DNA of 64,000 nucleotides from Devosia chinhatensis (lineage in GTDB: Bacteria > Pseudomonadota > Alphaproteobacteria > Rhizobiales > Devosiaceae), in assembly GCF_000969445.1 (NCBI RefSeq), contig NZ_JZEY01000054.1:248001-312000 (forward strand), written 5' to 3'. The notes beneath the pieces are model-generated. The model was not told where the DNA came from and made no database searches. It saw only the letters and a list, made by a program, of their open reading frames with translations. Shown here piece by piece: positions 43,981-53,079 of the stretch. How positions within the stretch are numbered: position 1 is the stretch's first letter; the number at the start of each line of letters is the position of its first letter. Both the position numbers and the translations under genes were made by a program.

Positions 43981-45525
43981 CTATTCGGCTGCGCGCGGCA
44001 GTTCGGCAGGCCGTTCCCATCGCAAGATCGGCTGGCGGGCAGCGCGCGTTTCATCGAGGCGACGGCGGGGTGCCTTCACCGGGGCGGACGTGAACCGATT
44101 GGACTTGCCGGCCTTGGCGTCTGTCGCCAGTTCGGCCATGACGTCGCAGAACCGATCGAGGGTCTGCTTGCTTTCGCTTTCAGTCGGCTCGATGAGCATT
44201 GCGCCATGCACGACAAGGGGAAAATACATGGTCATGGGGTGGAAGCCCTCATCGATCATCGCCTTGGCAAAATCGAGCGTGGTGACGCCCGTGCCCTTGA
44301 GGAAGCTGTCGTCGAACAGGGCTTCGTGCATGGTGGGATAGTCTGGGAAAGGTACAGAGAACAGGTGCTGCAGCCGCGCCTTGATGTAATTGGCATTGAG
44401 CACCGCGTCCTGCGCCGCCTGCGCCAGCCCGTCGCCGCCATGGCTGAGCATGTAGGTCAAGGCACGCACATACATGCCCATTTGCCCGTGGAAGGCCGTG
44501 ACCCGGCCAAGCGCCTGATCCTCGATATGCTCCACCAATTCCAGGCTGGCGTCGCCTCTGCGGACGAAGGGCACTGGCGCGAACGGTGCGAGGGCTTCTG
44601 ACAGCACGACCGGACCTGCACCTGGCCCTCCACCGCCATGGGGCGTCGAGAAGGTTTTGTGCAGGTTAATGTGCATTGCGTCGATGCCGAGATCACCGGG
44701 CCGCACGACGCCCATGATGGCGTTGAAATTGGCGCCGTCGCAATAGAAGAACGCACCCGCATCGTGCACAGCCCGGGCGATCTCGATAACCTGGGGTTCG
44801 AAAAGGCCGCAGGTATTGGGATTGGTCAGCATGATCGCGGCGACCTCGGGAGAAAGCGCAGCCTTGACCGCCTCCACATCCACGGTGCCATCATCGCGCG
44901 CGGGCACCGGCTTGACGCTGTAGCCAAGGAAGGCTGCCGTGGCGGGATTTGTGCCGTGCGCACTTTCGGGGACAAGCACGATGGTGCGGTGCGCCTCACC
45001 CTTGGCCTCCTGGGCCGCCTTGATCGCCATCATGCCGAGCAGCTCGCCATGGGCACCTGCCTTGGGGGAGAGGGCCACGGCGGCCGTATTGGTGAGGGTC
45101 ATCAGCCAGTGGCTGAGTTCGTTCATCAGTTCCAGCGCGCCCTGAACCGTGGAAACCGGCTGAAGGGGATGGATATCGGAAAAGCCGGGCAGGCGGGCCA
45201 TCTTCTCGTTGAGACGCGGATTGTGCTTCATCGTGCACGATCCCAGCGGATACATGCCGCTGTCGATCGAGTGGTTGAGGCGGGACAGGCGCACATAATG
45301 GCGCATGGCCTCCGGCTCGGTGACGCCGGCAAGATCGAGCTTGGTCTTTCGGCCGAAGCCGCCGAGCCGGTCGCGAGTCAATTCGACATCGGGCAGGTCA
45401 ACGCCGGAATGCTCGGTATCGCCCATTTCGAACAGCAAGGGCTCTTCGGGCAGGAGCGCCGAGCCCGATGCGGAGGTACCGAGGGTGCCGATGCCGGTGG
45501 GGCGGCCCTGAGTGTTCATGCTCAT
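43981..45525 (-). CDS. gcvPB: Glycine dehydrogenase (decarboxylating) subunit 2
   Basis: 514 residues, the C-terminal half of the P protein in two-subunit form. The PLP lysine lies in MHINLHKTFSTPHGGGGPGAG. SMYPLGSCTMKHNPRLNE-type sequence and LTNPNTCGLFEP are also typical. Together with GcvPA it decarboxylates glycine and loads the aminomethyl group on GcvH lipoate. Its start overlaps the gcvPA stop by four bases. Last gene of the gcv operon. Confidence 0.97.
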   Translation of the reverse strand: MSMNTQGRPTGIGTLGTSASGSALLPEEPLLFEMGDTEHSGVDLPDVELTRDRLGGFGRKTKLDLAGVTEPEAMRHYVRLSRLNHSIDSGMYPLGSCTMKHNPRLNEKMARLPGFSDIHPLQPVSTVQGALELMNELSHWLMTLTNTAAVALSPKAGAHGELLGMMAIKAAQEAKGEAHRTIVLVPESAHGTNPATAAFLGYSVKPVPARDDGTVDVEAVKAALSPEVAAIMLTNPNTCGLFEPQVIEIARAVHDAGAFFYCDGANFNAIMGVVRPGDLGIDAMHINLHKTFSTPHGGGGPGAGPVVLSEALAPFAPVPFVRRGDASLELVEHIEDQALGRVTAFHGQMGMYVRALTYMLSHGGDGLAQAAQDAVLNANYIKARLQHLFSVPFPDYPTMHEALFDDSFLKGTGVTTLDFAKAMIDEGFHPMTMYFPLVVHGAMLIEPTESESKQTLDRFCDVMAELATDAKAGKSNRFTSAPVKAPRRRLDETRAARQPILRWERPAELPRAAE

Positions 45526-46865
45526 GCCAGTTCCTCCGTCAGAGCGGCGACCAGGGCCGCGATATCAGCCTTGGTGGTAAGTTCGGTGGCCGCAAGGATG
45601 ATGAGGTCGTCCACGCTCGCATCGCCTGGCAAAAGGCGGCTGACCGGCACGCCGGCCAGAATGCCCCGCCGCGCGAGCCGTTCGACCAGGGGTGCCGCCG
45701 GCTGGGTGACGCGAATGGTCATTTCGTTGAAAAACGTGTCGTTGAGCACGTCGACGCCCGGCACGCCGTCCAGCGCGTCGGCCAGCGCAATGGCATTGGC
45801 ATGGTTGAGGCGGGCGAGGCGGGTGAAGCCGGCTTCGCCCAACAGCGCCATGTGGATGGAGAAAGCCAGGGCGCAAAGCCCTGAATTCGTACAGATATTG
45901 CTCGTCGCCTTCTCGCGGCGGATATGCTGCTCGCGAGTGGAGAGGGTCAGGACGAAGCCGCGATTGCCGTCGGCATCCACGGTTTCACCGCAGAGCCGGC
46001 CGGGCATCTGGCGGATGAATTCTTTCTTGGTCGCCATCAGACCGAGATAGGGACCGCCGAAATTAAGAGCATTTCCAATCGATTGCCCCTCGGCGACGAC
46101 GATATCGGCCCCGAGCGCGCCGGGCGCTTCGAGCAGGCCGAGCGACACCACTTCGGTGATGACCACAATCAGCAGCGCGCCCCGGGCGTGAGCAGCATCG
46201 GCGGCAGCTTTGAGGTCACGCAAATGGCCATAAAAATCAGGGGTTTGCACGACAATGGCGGCCGTGTTGCCGTCGATCTGTTCGAGAATATCGCCTTGCC
46301 CATTGGGGGAGGGAGACAGGCAGACAAGGTCCGGATCGTTCTTGAGATAGGCCTTCACGACGTCGCGATAATGGGGGTGCAGACCGCCCGAGAGGACGAT
46401 TTTGTTCTTGCGAGTCAAGCGCCTAGCCATAAGCACGGCTTCGGCGGTGCCGGTCGATCCGTCATAGAGCGAGGCATTGGCGACGTCCATGCCGGTGATC
46501 TTGGCGACCTGGGTCTGGAATTCGAACAGCATCTGCAGGGTGCCCTGCGATATCTCCGGCTGGTAGGGCGTATAGGCGGTAAGCCATTCGGAACGCTGGA
46601 TTAAATGATCCACACTGGCCGGGACGTGGTGCCGGTAGGCTCCGGCGCCCACGAAGAACGGGCCGTCGCCGGCCGCATGGTTCTTTCCGGCCAGCGCGCG
46701 CATATGGGCTTCGACCAGGAATTCGGGGCTATGTGCTGGTAAATCCAGCACAAAATTGTTGAGCGCAGCCTTTGGGACAGCGCTGAACAGGGCATCGATA
46801 TCGGCAGCGCCGATGACGCCGAGCATGTCGGCGCGCTCGTGGTCGGAATGGGGGAGATAGCGCAT
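45522..46865 (-). CDS. gcvPA: Glycine dehydrogenase (decarboxylating) subunit 1
   Basis: 447 residues, the N-terminal half of the P protein. It starts RYLPHSDHERADMLGVIG; FVGAGAYRHHVPASVDHLIQ and YTPYQPEISQGTLQ are strongly conserved. It pairs with GcvPB to form the decarboxylase. It begins two bases after the gcvH stop and overlaps gcvPB, so translation is coupled. Confidence 0.97.
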   Translation of the reverse strand: MRYLPHSDHERADMLGVIGAADIDALFSAVPKAALNNFVLDLPAHSPEFLVEAHMRALAGKNHAAGDGPFFVGAGAYRHHVPASVDHLIQRSEWLTAYTPYQPEISQGTLQMLFEFQTQVAKITGMDVANASLYDGSTGTAEAVLMARRLTRKNKIVLSGGLHPHYRDVVKAYLKNDPDLVCLSPSPNGQGDILEQIDGNTAAIVVQTPDFYGHLRDLKAAADAAHARGALLIVVITEVVSLGLLEAPGALGADIVVAEGQSIGNALNFGGPYLGLMATKKEFIRQMPGRLCGETVDADGNRGFVLTLSTREQHIRREKATSNICTNSGLCALAFSIHMALLGEAGFTRLARLNHANAIALADALDGVPGVDVLNDTFFNEMTIRVTQPAAPLVERLARRGILAGVPVSRLLPGDASVDDLIILAATELTTKADIAALVAALTEELA

Positions 46866-46867
46866 GA

Positions 46868-47233
46868 TTACTTCGTCAGATCCGCGTAGCCTGCATCGTC
46901 GAGCAGGGTTTCGATCTCGCTTGCGTCGGCGATCCTGACCTTGAAAATCCAGCCGCCATTTTCGGCGTCCGTGTTTAGCATTCCGGGCTCTGATGTTAGC
47001 AGACTGTTAACCTCGACAACCTCACCGGACACCGGAGCGTAGATTTCGGAGGCGGCCTTGACGGATTCGACCACGGCCGCCTCGTCACCCTTGTTGAGCA
47101 CCTTGCCGATGGCCGGCAGCTCGACGAAGACGATGTCGCCCAATTGCTCCTGTGCGTAATCGGTGATGCCGACAATGCCGGTCTCGCCATCGACGCGGAT
47201 ATATTCGTGATCGGGGGTAAACTTGGTGGTCAT
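46868..47233 (-). CDS. gcvH: Glycine cleavage system H protein
   Basis: 121 residues. The lipoyl attachment Lys is in VVESVKAASEIYAPVSGEV, and ITDYAQEQLGDIVFVELP is the family marker. It shuttles the aminomethyl group between P, T and L proteins. Eleven bases separate it from gcvT upstream. Confidence 0.98.
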   Translation of the reverse strand: MTTKFTPDHEYIRVDGETGIVGITDYAQEQLGDIVFVELPAIGKVLNKGDEAAVVESVKAASEIYAPVSGEVVEVNSLLTSEPGMLNTDAENGGWIFKVRIADASEIETLLDDAGYADLTK

Positions 47234-47244
47234 GGGAGCGGGCC

Positions 47245-48405
47245 TCAGGCTGGCTTGCGAAAATAGCGGTGGGGAACGAAGGGAGCGTCGACGGCTGCGG
47301 CGGGCTGGGCGCGACCGCGCACCGAAACCTGAAGCGCCGTGCCGGGGGTGGCGAGGGCAGGGGGCACGAAGCCCAGGGCAATTGCCTTGCCCAGCGAGGG
47401 GGCAAAGCCTCCACTGGTGACGACGCCGATAATCTTGCCTTCGGCGTCGAGTATTTCGGCGCCTTCGCGGGCGGGGGCACCCTCGACGATCAGGGCGACG
47501 CGCTTGCGGCTGAGCTGGCCATCGCGCTCGGCGAGAATGCGGCTGGCACCCGGAAAATCGGCGGCGTCGCGGCGGCGCTTGGAGACCGCAAAGCCAAGAT
47601 TGGCCTCGATGGGGGAAACGGTCTCGTCGAGGTCATGGCCATAAAGCGGCAGGCCGGCCTCGAGACGCAGGCTGTCGCGGGCGCCCAGCCCGATGGGCTG
47701 AACGCGAGGATCGGCCAGGAGTTCGTCCCAGAGGGCCACGGCCATATGGCCAGGCACGAGGAGCTCAAAACCGTCTTCTCCCGTATAGCCGGACCGGGAA
47801 ATGGTGACGCGCACCCCGTTCCACTCATAGGTGCCGTAGTGCATGAAGCCCAGCTCCGCCGCTTCGGGCACGAGACTGGCCATGACATTGACGGCTTCGG
47901 GGCCCTGCAGGGCCAGAAGCCCGCCATCGTCCGCGCGGTGCAATTGCGCCTTGTCGCCAGCCGCGGCGGCAATCAGGGCAAAGTCGTTGTCCTTGGTGCC
48001 GGCATTGACCACGATGAGCAGCGATCCGGGCGTCGTGGGCGAGCGCCCGACCATGAGGTCGTCAATCGCGCCACCGCTTTGGTTGAGCAGGAGCGTGTAG
48101 CGCATCTGGCCGGGCTTGAGGCCGGCAATGTCACCGCAGATCAGGGGTTCGATGATGGCAGCGATTGCAGCATGGTCGGCTTCGGCATCGCCGCTGGGAT
48201 TGGTGAGCACGAGAAAGCTCGGACCCATATGGCTGACATCGAAAAGGCCCGCCTGCTCGCGGGTCCATTTGTGCTCGGCCATGATGCCGGTGGGATATTG
48301 CACGGGCAGGGCATAGCCCCCGAACGGCACGATGCGGCCACCGGCGGTAACATGGCGGTCGTAAAGCGGGGTCTGTTTGAGGTCTGCGGAACTGGCTTGG
48401 GCCAT
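47245..48405 (-). CDS. gcvT: Aminomethyltransferase (glycine cleavage T protein)
   Basis: 386 residues from an ATG at 48405 with a GAGAGAG site; a nine-residue longer in-frame start exists at 48432. Folate-binding marks are LFDVSHMGPSFLV, SRSGYTGEDGFELLVP and LGARDSLRLEAGLPLYGHDL. It releases ammonia and makes methylene-tetrahydrofolate from the H-bound aminomethyl group. It is the first gene of the operon and sits behind the glycine riboswitch. Confidence 0.97.
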   Translation of the reverse strand: MAQASSADLKQTPLYDRHVTAGGRIVPFGGYALPVQYPTGIMAEHKWTREQAGLFDVSHMGPSFLVLTNPSGDAEADHAAIAAIIEPLICGDIAGLKPGQMRYTLLLNQSGGAIDDLMVGRSPTTPGSLLIVVNAGTKDNDFALIAAAAGDKAQLHRADDGGLLALQGPEAVNVMASLVPEAAELGFMHYGTYEWNGVRVTISRSGYTGEDGFELLVPGHMAVALWDELLADPRVQPIGLGARDSLRLEAGLPLYGHDLDETVSPIEANLGFAVSKRRRDAADFPGASRILAERDGQLSRKRVALIVEGAPAREGAEILDAEGKIIGVVTSGGFAPSLGKAIALGFVPPALATPGTALQVSVRGRAQPAAAVDAPFVPHRYFRKPA

Positions 48406-48462
48406 GAACTCTCTCTGGCTGGACGGCGACACGACAAGGCTCCGCCGAATGGCGGGAATGCG

Positions 48463-48637
48463 TGCCCCCTCTGTCCTTGCCCTGAGAGATTTCCCGGCTG
48501 AGCGCCGGTTGCTCCTTCGGAGAGGCCGTTAAGCCTGCTTTCCAGAGTGTTTGACCTGACTGCGGTCCGTTTGCCTGAGAGTTTCCGGGGCGGTTGCTCC
48601 TTCGGCGCTGGCGCTGGACCAGTCTCTCCCGCAGTCC
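48463..48637 (-). promoter_or_regulatory. Tandem glycine riboswitch controlling gcvTHP
   Basis: Reading the minus strand, two aptamers follow each other. The first (48637 to about 48552) has GGGAGAGACTGG, CCGAAGGAGCAA and AACTCTCAGGCAAA followed by GGACCGC. The second (about 48540 to 48463) repeats CTCTCCGAAGGAGCAA and AATCTCTCAGGGCAA then GGACAGAGGGGG. These are the hallmark segments of glycine riboswitches. The gcvT start is 58 bases downstream; the gap holds a CCGCC/GGCGG hairpin (48442-48455) that could act in the expression switch. Glycine binding is expected to turn the operon on. Confidence 0.93.
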
Positions 48638-48946
48638 TGCGCACCATGGTGGAGAATCCGAAGGGCGTCAATTGCGGTTTGGATTTGTCCCCGATCGAGG
48701 GAGCAGGGATATGCGACCACCGAAACCCTCACCTAACCTCGCGCTGAAGTCGGGAGAAGGTTTCGCGGGAGACTTGAACTCTTCCATCGAGTCAGCCCCG
48801 TGAAGGCCGGGATCTCCGCAGACAGGGGTTTCCCCCCCTTGCGGGAACGACCCGATCAACGAAGATGAGTCCGAGTTCAAGATTGCGCTGCTGCAGCGGC
48901 AGGCTGAGCGGATAAGGCTGCAGCGGCCAGACCGCACGTCCTAAAC
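48638..48946. other. Region between the glycine riboswitch and the F0 operon terminator
   Basis: No gene is supported here. It should contain the gcv promoter; a TTGACG on the minus strand (48666-48671) is a possible -35 box, but the -10 region 17 bases on is poor. G/C-rich short inverted segments occur around 48740-48840. Nothing else recognised. Confidence 0.4.
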
Positions 48947-48975
48947 AAAAAAGGCGGGCATTGCTGCCCGCCTTT
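48947..48975 (-). terminator. Bidirectional-looking terminator after atpF
   Basis: GGCGGGC (48953-48959) and GCCCGCC (48966-48972) form a 7-bp stem. On the minus strand the stem is followed by TTTTTT (48947-48952), ending the F0 operon. On the plus strand TTT follows, so weak termination in that direction is possible. Confidence 0.85.
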
Positions 48976-48996
48976 CAATCTCGAGTGCCGAACCGA

Positions 48997-49485
48997 TCAG
49001 TTCAGCTTGTTGCTCACATCAGCGATGGCGGCGTCGATGATCCGGCCACCCTTGTTGTTCATCTCGTCGGCAAGAACGACCTTGGCCGCTTCGATGGCGA
49101 TGTCGGCAGAGCGGGCACGCACTTCGGCGATAGCCTGGGCTTCGGCCTGGGCAATCTTGTCCTCGACCGACCTGGTGCGGCGGGCGACGAGATCGGCCAG
49201 CGAGGCCTGGGCCTCGGCGGTGAGGCGGGTGGCTTCTTCCTTGGCAGCGGTCACGATGCCTTCGGCTTCCTTCTCGGCGGCAACGCGCTTGCGTTCATAT
49301 TCCACCAGCAGGGCAGCGGCTTCCTCGCGCAGGCGCTTGGCTTCGCTGAGTTCGGTTTCGATCTTCTTGATCTGCTTGTCGAGCATGCCGCCAATGATGC
49401 GCGGAACACCGACACCGATCAGCACGCCGATGAAGATGATGAGACCGACAAGGGCGGTAAAGCTGTTATCGAACCATTCTGGCAT
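48997..49485 (-). CDS. atpF: ATP synthase F0 subunit b
   Basis: 162 residues: one N-terminal membrane helix (FTALVGLIIFIGVLIGVGVP) and a long charged helix that forms the stator stalk (KQIKKIETELSEAKRLREEAAALLVEYERKR). It pairs with the b' subunit encoded just upstream. Last gene of the F0 operon, followed by a strong terminator. Confidence 0.95.
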   Translation of the reverse strand: MPEWFDNSFTALVGLIIFIGVLIGVGVPRIIGGMLDKQIKKIETELSEAKRLREEAAALLVEYERKRVAAEKEAEGIVTAAKEEATRLTAEAQASLADLVARRTRSVEDKIAQAEAQAIAEVRARSADIAIEAAKVVLADEMNNKGGRIIDAAIADVSNKLN

Positions 49486-49490
49486 GGTGC

Positions 49491-50135
49491 TTACCCCTTA
49501 ACCTTGGCAACGCCAGCGCGGACGCTATCGGCGGAAACGTCACCGATCAGCTGGCCGACGACGGCCTGGGCCGTTTCAGCAGCGATTTCGTCGACATGGG
49601 TGAGAGCCTCTGCCTTGGTCTGGGCGATGCGGGCTTCGGCGGCAGTGACCTTGGCGGTCAGGTCGGCCTCGGCAGCATTGCGCTTGCCCGCCAGATCGGC
49701 CTGGATGGCGTCACGGGTTTCGGCAGCAATGCCCTGGGCCCTAGACCGGGCTTCGGCCAGTGCCTTTTCATAGGCAGCAATGGCAGCATCGGTCTTCTGG
49801 CGATCGGCATCGGCAGCGGCAAGGTCCGCGTCGATGGCGGCCTGGCGCTTTTCGAGAGTCTGGCCAACCTTGGGCAGGGCCAGCTTGCTCATCAGCACAT
49901 AGAGCGCGGCAAAGGTAATGGCGAGCCAGAGAAGCTGGCTGGGGAACGTTGCCGGATCAAAAGGTGGGAAGACGTCCGAATGATGATCGTCGCCATACGC
50001 CGCCGTGCTGGCATGCGTATCCGTTGTCGGATCCGTGGTCAGATCCAGAGATTCACCGTGTTCGGTGTCGATCGCATTCTCGAGGTTGCCCTCGGTCGGC
50101 GTTACCGCTTCTTGAGCGTATGCTTGCGTTACCAT
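49491..50135 (-). CDS. ATP synthase F0 subunit b' (second b-type subunit)
   Basis: 214 residues. An acidic N-terminal extension of about 65 residues (rich in Thr, Asp, His) precedes the single membrane helix (SQLLWLAITFAALYVLMSKLALP), followed by a long Ala/Lys/Glu coiled helix (QTLEKRQAAIDADLAAADADRQ). Photosynthetic and alphaproteobacterial ATP synthases use a b/b' pair as stator. The extension is longer than in minimal b' proteins. It ends five bases before atpF. Confidence 0.94.
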   Translation of the reverse strand: MVTQAYAQEAVTPTEGNLENAIDTEHGESLDLTTDPTTDTHASTAAYGDDHHSDVFPPFDPATFPSQLLWLAITFAALYVLMSKLALPKVGQTLEKRQAAIDADLAAADADRQKTDAAIAAYEKALAEARSRAQGIAAETRDAIQADLAGKRNAAEADLTAKVTAAEARIAQTKAEALTHVDEIAAETAQAVVGQLIGDVSADSVRAGVAKVKG

Positions 50136-50235
50136 CTGGTCGAGGTCCCGTTGAATCCGGTCACCTGGCCCTGAAGGCCAGATAGAAGCGCAGCCGGATG
50201 ATTACCCGGCTGCGAAATGCTTGCGTTCGGGCCGA

Positions 50236-50463
50236 TTAGGCGACGAACAGCAGGATCAGGGCAACCAGGAACGAGAAGATGCCCAGAGCTTCGGTCATGG
50301 CCATACCGAAAATCAGGTTACCGGTCTGGCTGGGAGCAGCGGACGGGTTGCGCAGGGCACCCGACAGGAAGTTAGCGAAAATGTTCGACACGCCGAGGGC
50401 GGCACCGGCCATGCCCAGGGTTGCGATACCAGCGCCGATCATCTTTGCGGCTTCAACGTCCAT
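50236..50463 (-). CDS. atpE: ATP synthase F0 subunit c
   Basis: 75 residues in two membrane helices joined by the polar loop RNPSAAP. The ion-carrying carboxylate is Glu58 in helix 2 ([11 protein letters not shown]). Helix 1 has the Gly-rich packing face ([15 protein letters not shown]). Multiple copies make the rotor ring. Its own ribosome site (AAAGGAC) is strong, as expected for the most abundant F0 subunit. Confidence 0.98.
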   Translation of the reverse strand: MDVEAAKMIGAGIATLGMAGAALGVSNIFANFLSGALRNPSAAPSQTGNLIFGMAMTEALGIFSFLVALILLFVA

Positions 50464-50529
50464 TTGTTTGTCCTTTCGAGGGTCAAAGTTTTACCGGCGA
50501 AAAGCCGCCGTTTGAGGGGACTCAACGTC

Positions 50530-51300
50530 TTAGTGAGAGGGGTGGACCGCGTCGTTGAGATACATCGAAGTCAGCACTGCAAACACATAGGCCTGCACCA
50601 CCGCGACGAGCAGTTCGAGCGCCGAAATGGCAACCGTCATGATGAGCGGCAGCAAGGCACCCAGCCAGCCCAATGCACCCAGGGCGCCGAGGCTGACCAC
50701 GAAACCGGAAAACACCTTGAGGGTGATGTGACCGGCCAGAATGTTGCCGAACAGACGAACCGACAGGCTGATCGGGCGCGACAGGAACGAGATGATCTCG
50801 ATCGGCACCACGATGGGCAGCACATAGGCGGGAACGCCGGCAGGAACGAAAAGCTTGAGGAACTTGAAGCCGTGACGGAAGAACCCGTAGAGGATCACCA
50901 CCGAGATCACCAGCAACGCCAGGGCGGCGGTGACGATGATATGGCTGGTCACGGTGAAGAAATAGGGGAACATGCCCAGAAGATTGGCGATCAGCACGAA
51001 GCCGAACAGCGAGAACACGAAGGGGAAGAACTTCATGCCTTCCTTGCCGGCCGAACTTCGCAGCATATTGGCCACGAATGTATAAAGCAGCTCTCCCGCC
51101 AGCTGGAACCGGCTGGGCACCAGCGATGCCTTGGACGCCGACAGCACCATGAACCCGGTCAGCACCGCGACGGTGACCACCATGAACAGGGCCGAATTGG
51201 TAAAGGAGAGATTGAGGGCCGTGCCCGCAGCCTCGTCACCGATATGAATCGGAAACAGATCGTAGATGACAAACTGGTGGATCGGGTCAGTACCGGCCAT
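50530..51300 (-). CDS. atpB: ATP synthase F0 subunit a
   Basis: 256 residues with five to six membrane helices. The essential Arg is in [14 protein letters not shown], and [19 protein letters not shown] is typical of the family. The C terminus ([22 protein letters not shown]) carries the conserved Gln. Subunit a forms the proton half-channels against the c ring. It lies between atpI and atpE. Confidence 0.97.
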   Translation of the reverse strand: MAGTDPIHQFVIYDLFPIHIGDEAAGTALNLSFTNSALFMVVTVAVLTGFMVLSASKASLVPSRFQLAGELLYTFVANMLRSSAGKEGMKFFPFVFSLFGFVLIANLLGMFPYFFTVTSHIIVTAALALLVISVVILYGFFRHGFKFLKLFVPAGVPAYVLPIVVPIEIISFLSRPISLSVRLFGNILAGHITLKVFSGFVVSLGALGALGWLGALLPLIMTVAISALELLVAVVQAYVFAVLTSMYLNDAVHPSH

Positions 51301-51308
51301 GGAGCCCT

Positions 51309-51698
51309 CTAAGCGTCATCATTATTGTTCCGCGTCTCCCCCATGGCCCCGGCACCCGGAGCCACAGACGATGCGGCGTTCATTTCCGCCACCACGCGGA
51401 TGACGTTCATCGTACCAGCGGCAAAGCCCATCAGAACCATGATGAGCAAGCCCCAGGGGCTGGTCCCCAGGCCAAGGTCGATGAGATAGCCCACAACGGC
51501 TCCCACCAGCACCGCGGCCATGAATTCGGTGCCCATGCGCATACCGCGCGCCAGCCCGTTCATGTCCGTGGAAGCTTCCTCGGAGGCTCTGTTGGCCTGC
51601 CGGTCGCGCTCCCGCTTGGCAGAGGCAATGCGCGATGCGAGATCCCGCGTTACCCCCTGGGCCTTGTCCGGGCCGTGGTCATCCGGCGGTATGGTCAT
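51309..51698 (-). CDS. atpI: ATP synthase protein I
   Basis: 129 residues. A charged N-terminal part is followed by two membrane helices ([23 protein letters not shown] and [23 protein letters not shown]), the AtpI pattern. It is thought to help c-ring assembly or Mg transport. First gene of the F0 operon, with a GAGGGAG ribosome site. Confidence 0.92.
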   Translation of the reverse strand: MTIPPDDHGPDKAQGVTRDLASRIASAKRERDRQANRASEEASTDMNGLARGMRMGTEFMAAVLVGAVVGYLIDLGLGTSPWGLLIMVLMGFAAGTMNVIRVVAEMNAASSVAPGAGAMGETRNNNDDA

Positions 51699-52014
51699 CC
51701 GCAGCTCCCTCGACCGGCTTTCTTCCCGCCTGTGACGGGTGCCCTTTAAGTCGCGCGCAACATAGTGGTGGCCCTATTTGGTGTCAAGGCGACCTTGTTT
51801 GCTCTAAATTATTGTTTCCACAGAGCAATTTGTGACGGGGAGGGGGTGCGGCATGCTGTCCACACCCAGATGGTGGCGGAGTCGTGGCAAGGCGGGGGGA
51901 TTCTCGGCCTGCGCGGGATGCCTCGGGCAGCGCCAGCGCCACCCTGATGTTGTGCTTTGGCCGCGATTGAGGCAAGTCAGTCACCGATCATTTCCCTAGC
52001 ACAAGAGAGCATAG
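51699..52014. other. Divergent spacer between the F0 operon and the next rightward gene
   Basis: 316 bases with no gene that I can support. The F0 operon promoter should be near 51720-51810, where the sequence becomes AT-richer (TTGTTTGCTCTAAATTATTG). The right part is GC-rich. No structured RNA recognised. Confidence 0.4.
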
Positions 52015-52335
52015 ATGAATCTGCCGGAAATCGAACGCCTGGTCAGTGAGCTTCTCGCCACCGGCGACATGAACGAGGACACGCGGGCCGATCTCGAGCG
52101 CATCCTGGCCGAAGCCCGCGCCGGTCAAGCCCATGCCGACGATGTCGACTATCTGGCGGCGCTTCATGCCCGGCTGCTGTCGGCTGGCGCCCCCGAGACG
52201 GAGCCATCGGGTCTTTCACAGGCGGGCGACGATAAGGCAGCGCTTCATGCCGAGATTGCGCGGCTGCGTGCCGAACTCGAGGCGGCACACCGCACCATCG
52301 CCGATCTCCGTGCCCAGATCGCGCCGGAAGCCTAG
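52015..52335 (+). CDS. Conserved hypothetical protein with C-terminal coiled coil
   Basis: 106 residues, acidic. The C-terminal 35 residues form a clear heptad helix (KAALHAEIARLRAELEAAHRTIADLRAQI). The N-terminal part (LPEIERLVSELLATGDMNEDTRADLERILAEARAG) is also helical. High GC and codon use match the chromosome to the left, unlike the genes that follow. It is the last gene that looks native before the Tn7-like region, so its 3' side may be the insertion site. Function unknown. Confidence 0.75.
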   Translation: MNLPEIERLVSELLATGDMNEDTRADLERILAEARAGQAHADDVDYLAALHARLLSAGAPETEPSGLSQAGDDKAALHAEIARLRAELEAAHRTIADLRAQIAPEA

Positions 52336-52497
52336 ATGTGCAGTGAAGCATAACCTGCAACAGCGACTCGCGATTCCCGGGCCTCTGAGCGGAATCGGGG
52401 AAACATATGTTCATTCAGCCGGAAGCATAAAACGTCTCCCCGAGCACACGCGCGCATCATAAGATGACTCGGGTCCAAATTTGCTTCGAGCACGATC
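52336..52497. other. Likely left junction zone of the Tn7-like region
   Basis: 162 bases between native-looking sequence and the cargo genes. GAAGCATAA occurs twice in the same direction (about 52345-52353 and 52422-52430). CCCCGAG/CTCGGG segments can pair. Transposon-end TGT trinucleotides occur at 52337 and 52408, but I could not match either to a partner end. No gene seen. Confidence 0.35.
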
Positions 52498-53079
52498 ATG
52501 ACGATTCCGCATGCTCATGTCATCGACCGTTCCGCGGTGCCGGCGCAGTTCCCCACTCATTTGCATGAGCCAAAGTTCTGGGAGGCCCTGGGCAGAGCGG
52601 TCGCCACACTGGGCTTCTTGGAGGAAGTTTTGGGGAAAGCCATATTCGCGCTGACTGCTACCAGGCGATATCCTGCAGATGAGATCGACGAGGCGTTTGC
52701 TCAATGGCTGCCGACGCTGGAAAGGGCGCTGTACGATCCGCTAGGAGGTCTCATCGACAACTTTGGAGCGGCGCTTCGAAAGCACGAAGACTCTACCATT
52801 TCGAACCTATCAGACCTGCTGGATGACATGAGGGAGCTGGCCAAGCTGCGGAATGTTCTATGTCACGGATCTTGGCGTGCACCGGACCAAGACGGTAGAT
52901 CGGTCCCGTTCTTCGTCAATAAGAAGATGGAGATCTTCACCGATCCGATCGACGTGGCCTACCTGATCAGGGTGCAACAGTACACGTCCGAGCTTATTGC
53001 GACCGTCATCGACGTTGTAACCCATATGGGTTGGCAATTCCCGGGCTCTCTAGGGCCTGGGCGGCCCATTGTGCCCTAA
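52498..53079 (+). CDS. HEPN-like hypothetical protein, tail-to-tail with the nuclease cargo gene
   Basis: 193 residues, mostly helical. ELAKLRNVLCHGSWR contains R118-x4-H123 (RNxxxH), the motif of HEPN RNases and their inactive relatives; the long helices on both sides fit. It is the only rightward gene in the mobile region and overlaps the 3' end of the 1314-residue gene by 30 bases. Sequence composition is less GC-rich than the flanks. It could be a cargo-encoded effector, a partner of the neighbour, or an unrelated hypothetical. I do not recognise a named family. Confidence 0.65.
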   Translation: MTIPHAHVIDRSAVPAQFPTHLHEPKFWEALGRAVATLGFLEEVLGKAIFALTATRRYPADEIDEAFAQWLPTLERALYDPLGGLIDNFGAALRKHEDSTISNLSDLLDDMRELAKLRNVLCHGSWRAPDQDGRSVPFFVNKKMEIFTDPIDVAYLIRVQQYTSELIATVIDVVTHMGWQFPGSLGPGRPIVP

